From contig JABJMI010000065.1 of NCBI GenBank assembly GCA_018659505.1, positions 1-7,086 on the forward strand: a stretch of 7,086 nucleotides of DNA, written 5' to 3'. Below are positions 5,729 to 7,086 of this stretch, piece by piece (position 1 is the first letter of the stretch; each line of letters opens with the position of its first letter). The notes under the pieces are model-generated. The model did no database searches, had not been told where the DNA came from, and was given only the letters and a program-made list of their open reading frames with translations. Source of the DNA: Planctomicrobium sp. Lineage in GTDB: Bacteria; Planctomycetota; Planctomycetia; Planctomycetales; Planctomycetaceae. The position numbers were made by a program, and so were the translations under genes.

Positions 5729-7086
5729 GCCTTCTCCTTCGCTGTCTCTTCGCTGCTGTTTTGCTCAACTGTCGCTTGTTGTTCGTCTTCAAATTCGCGA
5801 ACGGGCATCCCTTCGATGACTGCGGAGATCGGCGACAGAATCACTTTATCTCCTTCAGAAAGTTGAGTCGTAGGGCGAATCAGAGATTGGTCACCAACCA
5901 CGCGGGCGACTGTGACATCGACGATTCGGAGCTTTGATTCTTGATCAGCAACCCAGACTTTCCCACCAGGTCGAATCGCTTCAACTGGCAAACTCAGTAA
6001 CGGTTGTGCAGGCGTGACAGGAATTCGCACTTCAACAAACATGCCACTGAGGAGAGTTGGGGGTGATATCGTGACCGCTGCACCAGATTTTGTTTGCGTC
6101 CGTGTTTGTTCAGGATTTTTAACCAAGACGCGCGCTGGGAAAGTTCGCGTATCCCGACTGACGCCAGTCCCGGCAAAGCGAGTCAGAACACCATCCCAGA
6201 TTGTTTCAATTCCACCGAATTCAAAAACGACCTCGCAAGGAACTGGAATCAAGTCAATCGGGTCTTCGTTCTTCGATTGACTCGCTGCGATATTACTTCG
6301 TTGGACGATTTGTTGTTCCCAAATCCAGGCGACTTCGCTCGGTTGCAGTTGGCAACGGATCTCCATCAGACTGGCATCGGTGATCTTAGTAAGCAATTGA
6401 CCGGCGGCAACAAAATTCCCTTCTTCGATATTATCGTCAACAATTCTTCCAGTAATTGAGGCGACCACTGTGCAGCGATTCAGGTCGGCTTGAGCACGTC
6501 TTAAAGCAACTTCAGCGACTTTCAGTCTTGCGGCTTCAGTTTTTTGCGATTGCCGTTTAGAACTTGATTCATTCTTAAGTTTTTGAAGTCCGTTTCTTGC
6601 AGCGAGTTCTTTGGTCTCTGCGTTATCGAGTTCGGTTTCCGTAGTGGCGTTTCTCTCAAAAAGATTCTGCGTTCTGGTGAGATATTCTTGCTGTAGCTTT
6701 AACTCTTCATTCGCAAGCGTAACCAGAGTGGAAAGGTTGTCGAGATCGACATTCAGTGACCGAATTTCCTCATCAATCTGTTCAAGTTGTGCCTTCTGGC
6801 TATCGACAGCGATCTGGTAATTTTCATCGTCAATCTTAAAGAGGAGTTCTCCTTTTTTGACGTAATGACCACTGCGACTTTTGTCAGATTTGTACTCAAT
6901 CTGCCCAGCAACTTCGGCTCCTACTTCGACAACGCGATATGTGGTTGCTTCGCCATCAACGCTTACATCGACCGGTCCGCTGTAAGTTCCAACCTGGACG
7001 GTTTCGATGAGAACGCCCTGATTCAGGTGACTCTCATCGATTGTTTCGATCTCAGGTTTTTGTCCGAAAACGTAGTAGGTGACTCC
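5725..7086 (-). CDS. RND periplasmic adaptor (membrane fusion protein, HlyD/AcrA-like), 5' end outside the window
   Basis: Connects the RND pump to an outer-membrane channel. The reading frame stays open to the right edge, so 453 residues are visible and the start is missing. An internal GTG at 6468 would begin mid-domain and is not the start. In visible numbering: residues 1-8 (GVTYYVFG) look like the end of an N-terminal membrane anchor or signal; about 50-90 is the first lipoyl half (EVAGQIEYK, VKKGELLFKID); about 91-205 is a long Gln/Glu/Leu-rich alpha-hairpin; about 206-240 is the second lipoyl half (SITGRIVDDNIEEGNFVAAG). The beta-barrel (about 240-345) and membrane-proximal domain (about 345-430) follow, then a Glu-rich tail. 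At the hairpin tip R138, L142 and T149 match the spacing of the AcrA-type RLS motif (RxxxLxxxxxxS), with Thr for Ser. It overlaps the downstream pump gene by 4 bases, so they form one transcription unit. Confidence 0.93.
   Translation of the reverse strand, partial: GVTYYVFGQKPEIETIDESHLNQGVLIETVQVGTYSGPVDVSVDGEATTYRVVEVGAEVAGQIEYKSDKSRSGHYVKKGELLFKIDDENYQIAVDSQKAQLEQIDEEIRSLNVDLDNLSTLVTLANEELKLQQEYLTRTQNLFERNATTETELDNAETKELAARNGLQKLKNESSSKRQSQKTEAARLKVAEVALRRAQADLNRCTVVASITGRIVDDNIEEGNFVAAGQLLTKITDASLMEIRCQLQPSEVAWIWEQQIVQRSNIAASQSKNEDPIDLIPVPCEVVFEFGGIETIWDGVLTRFAGTGVSRDTRTFPARVLVKNPEQTRTQTKSGAAVTISPPTLLSGMFVEVRIPVTPAQPLLSLPVEAIRPGGKVWVADQESKLRIVDVTVARVVGDQSLIRPTTQLSEGDKVILSPISAVIEGMPVREFEDEQQATVEQNSSEETAKEKA
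5734..5739 (-). promoter_or_regulatory. Ribosome binding site of the RND pump, inside the adaptor gene
   Basis: Minus-strand AAGGAG ends 5 bases before the pump ATG (5728-5726). It lies within the last codons of the adaptor. Together with the ATGA stop/start overlap it indicates translational coupling while still allowing new initiation, and it fixes the pump start. Confidence 0.8.

Noticed and set aside
5725..6468. A separate 247-residue gene starting at 6468
   Set aside because: The start codon there is GTG, and the frame continues open upstream to the window edge through the alpha-hairpin and the first lipoyl half. It is an internal codon of the adaptor gene.

Overview
This window holds three genes, all on the minus strand. 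Read in their own direction (right to left), they are: a periplasmic adaptor (membrane fusion protein, MFP) whose 5' end runs off the right edge; a complete RND-type inner-membrane transporter; and, after a 220-base gap, a secreted two-domain enzyme that joins a formylglycine-type sulfatase to an alpha/beta-hydrolase esterase. No RNA gene, insertion sequence, CRISPR array or prophage element could be supported.

Organism: a Gram-negative-type bacterium, because an AcrB-like RND pump with an AcrA-like adaptor implies an inner and an outer membrane. The large Cys-type sulfatase fused to a carbohydrate-esterase-like domain, together with moderate GC, suggests a planctomycete of the Pirellula/Gimesia/Rhodopirellula kind. 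That lineage is known for very high sulfatase numbers. This assignment is inference from gene style, not from a marker gene.

Layout: bases 1-18 lie just past the sulfatase-esterase stop. Bases 19-2301 are the sulfatase-esterase; an in-frame GTG extends the frame to 2361, but the ATG at 2301 begins a clear signal peptide. Bases 2302-2521 are intergenic, with a pair of CTTAAG palindromes and a weak promoter-like site, but no convincing terminator. Bases 2522-5728 are the RND pump. Bases 5725-7086 are the adaptor; it overlaps the pump by four bases (ATGA), so the two are almost certainly translationally coupled.

Function: adaptor and pump should form the inner-membrane and periplasmic parts of a tripartite, proton-driven efflux system. 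The TolC-like outer-membrane partner is not in the window. The pump keeps the two TM4 aspartates but has Asn where AcrB has its TM10 lysine, and its switch (G-) loop is an expanded Gly/Ala-rich segment without aromatic residues. The sulfatase-esterase is predicted to be exported and could remove both sulfate and acyl groups, plausibly from a decorated polysaccharide. No direct functional link between the enzyme and the pump is shown; same-strand adjacency leaves co-transcription possible.
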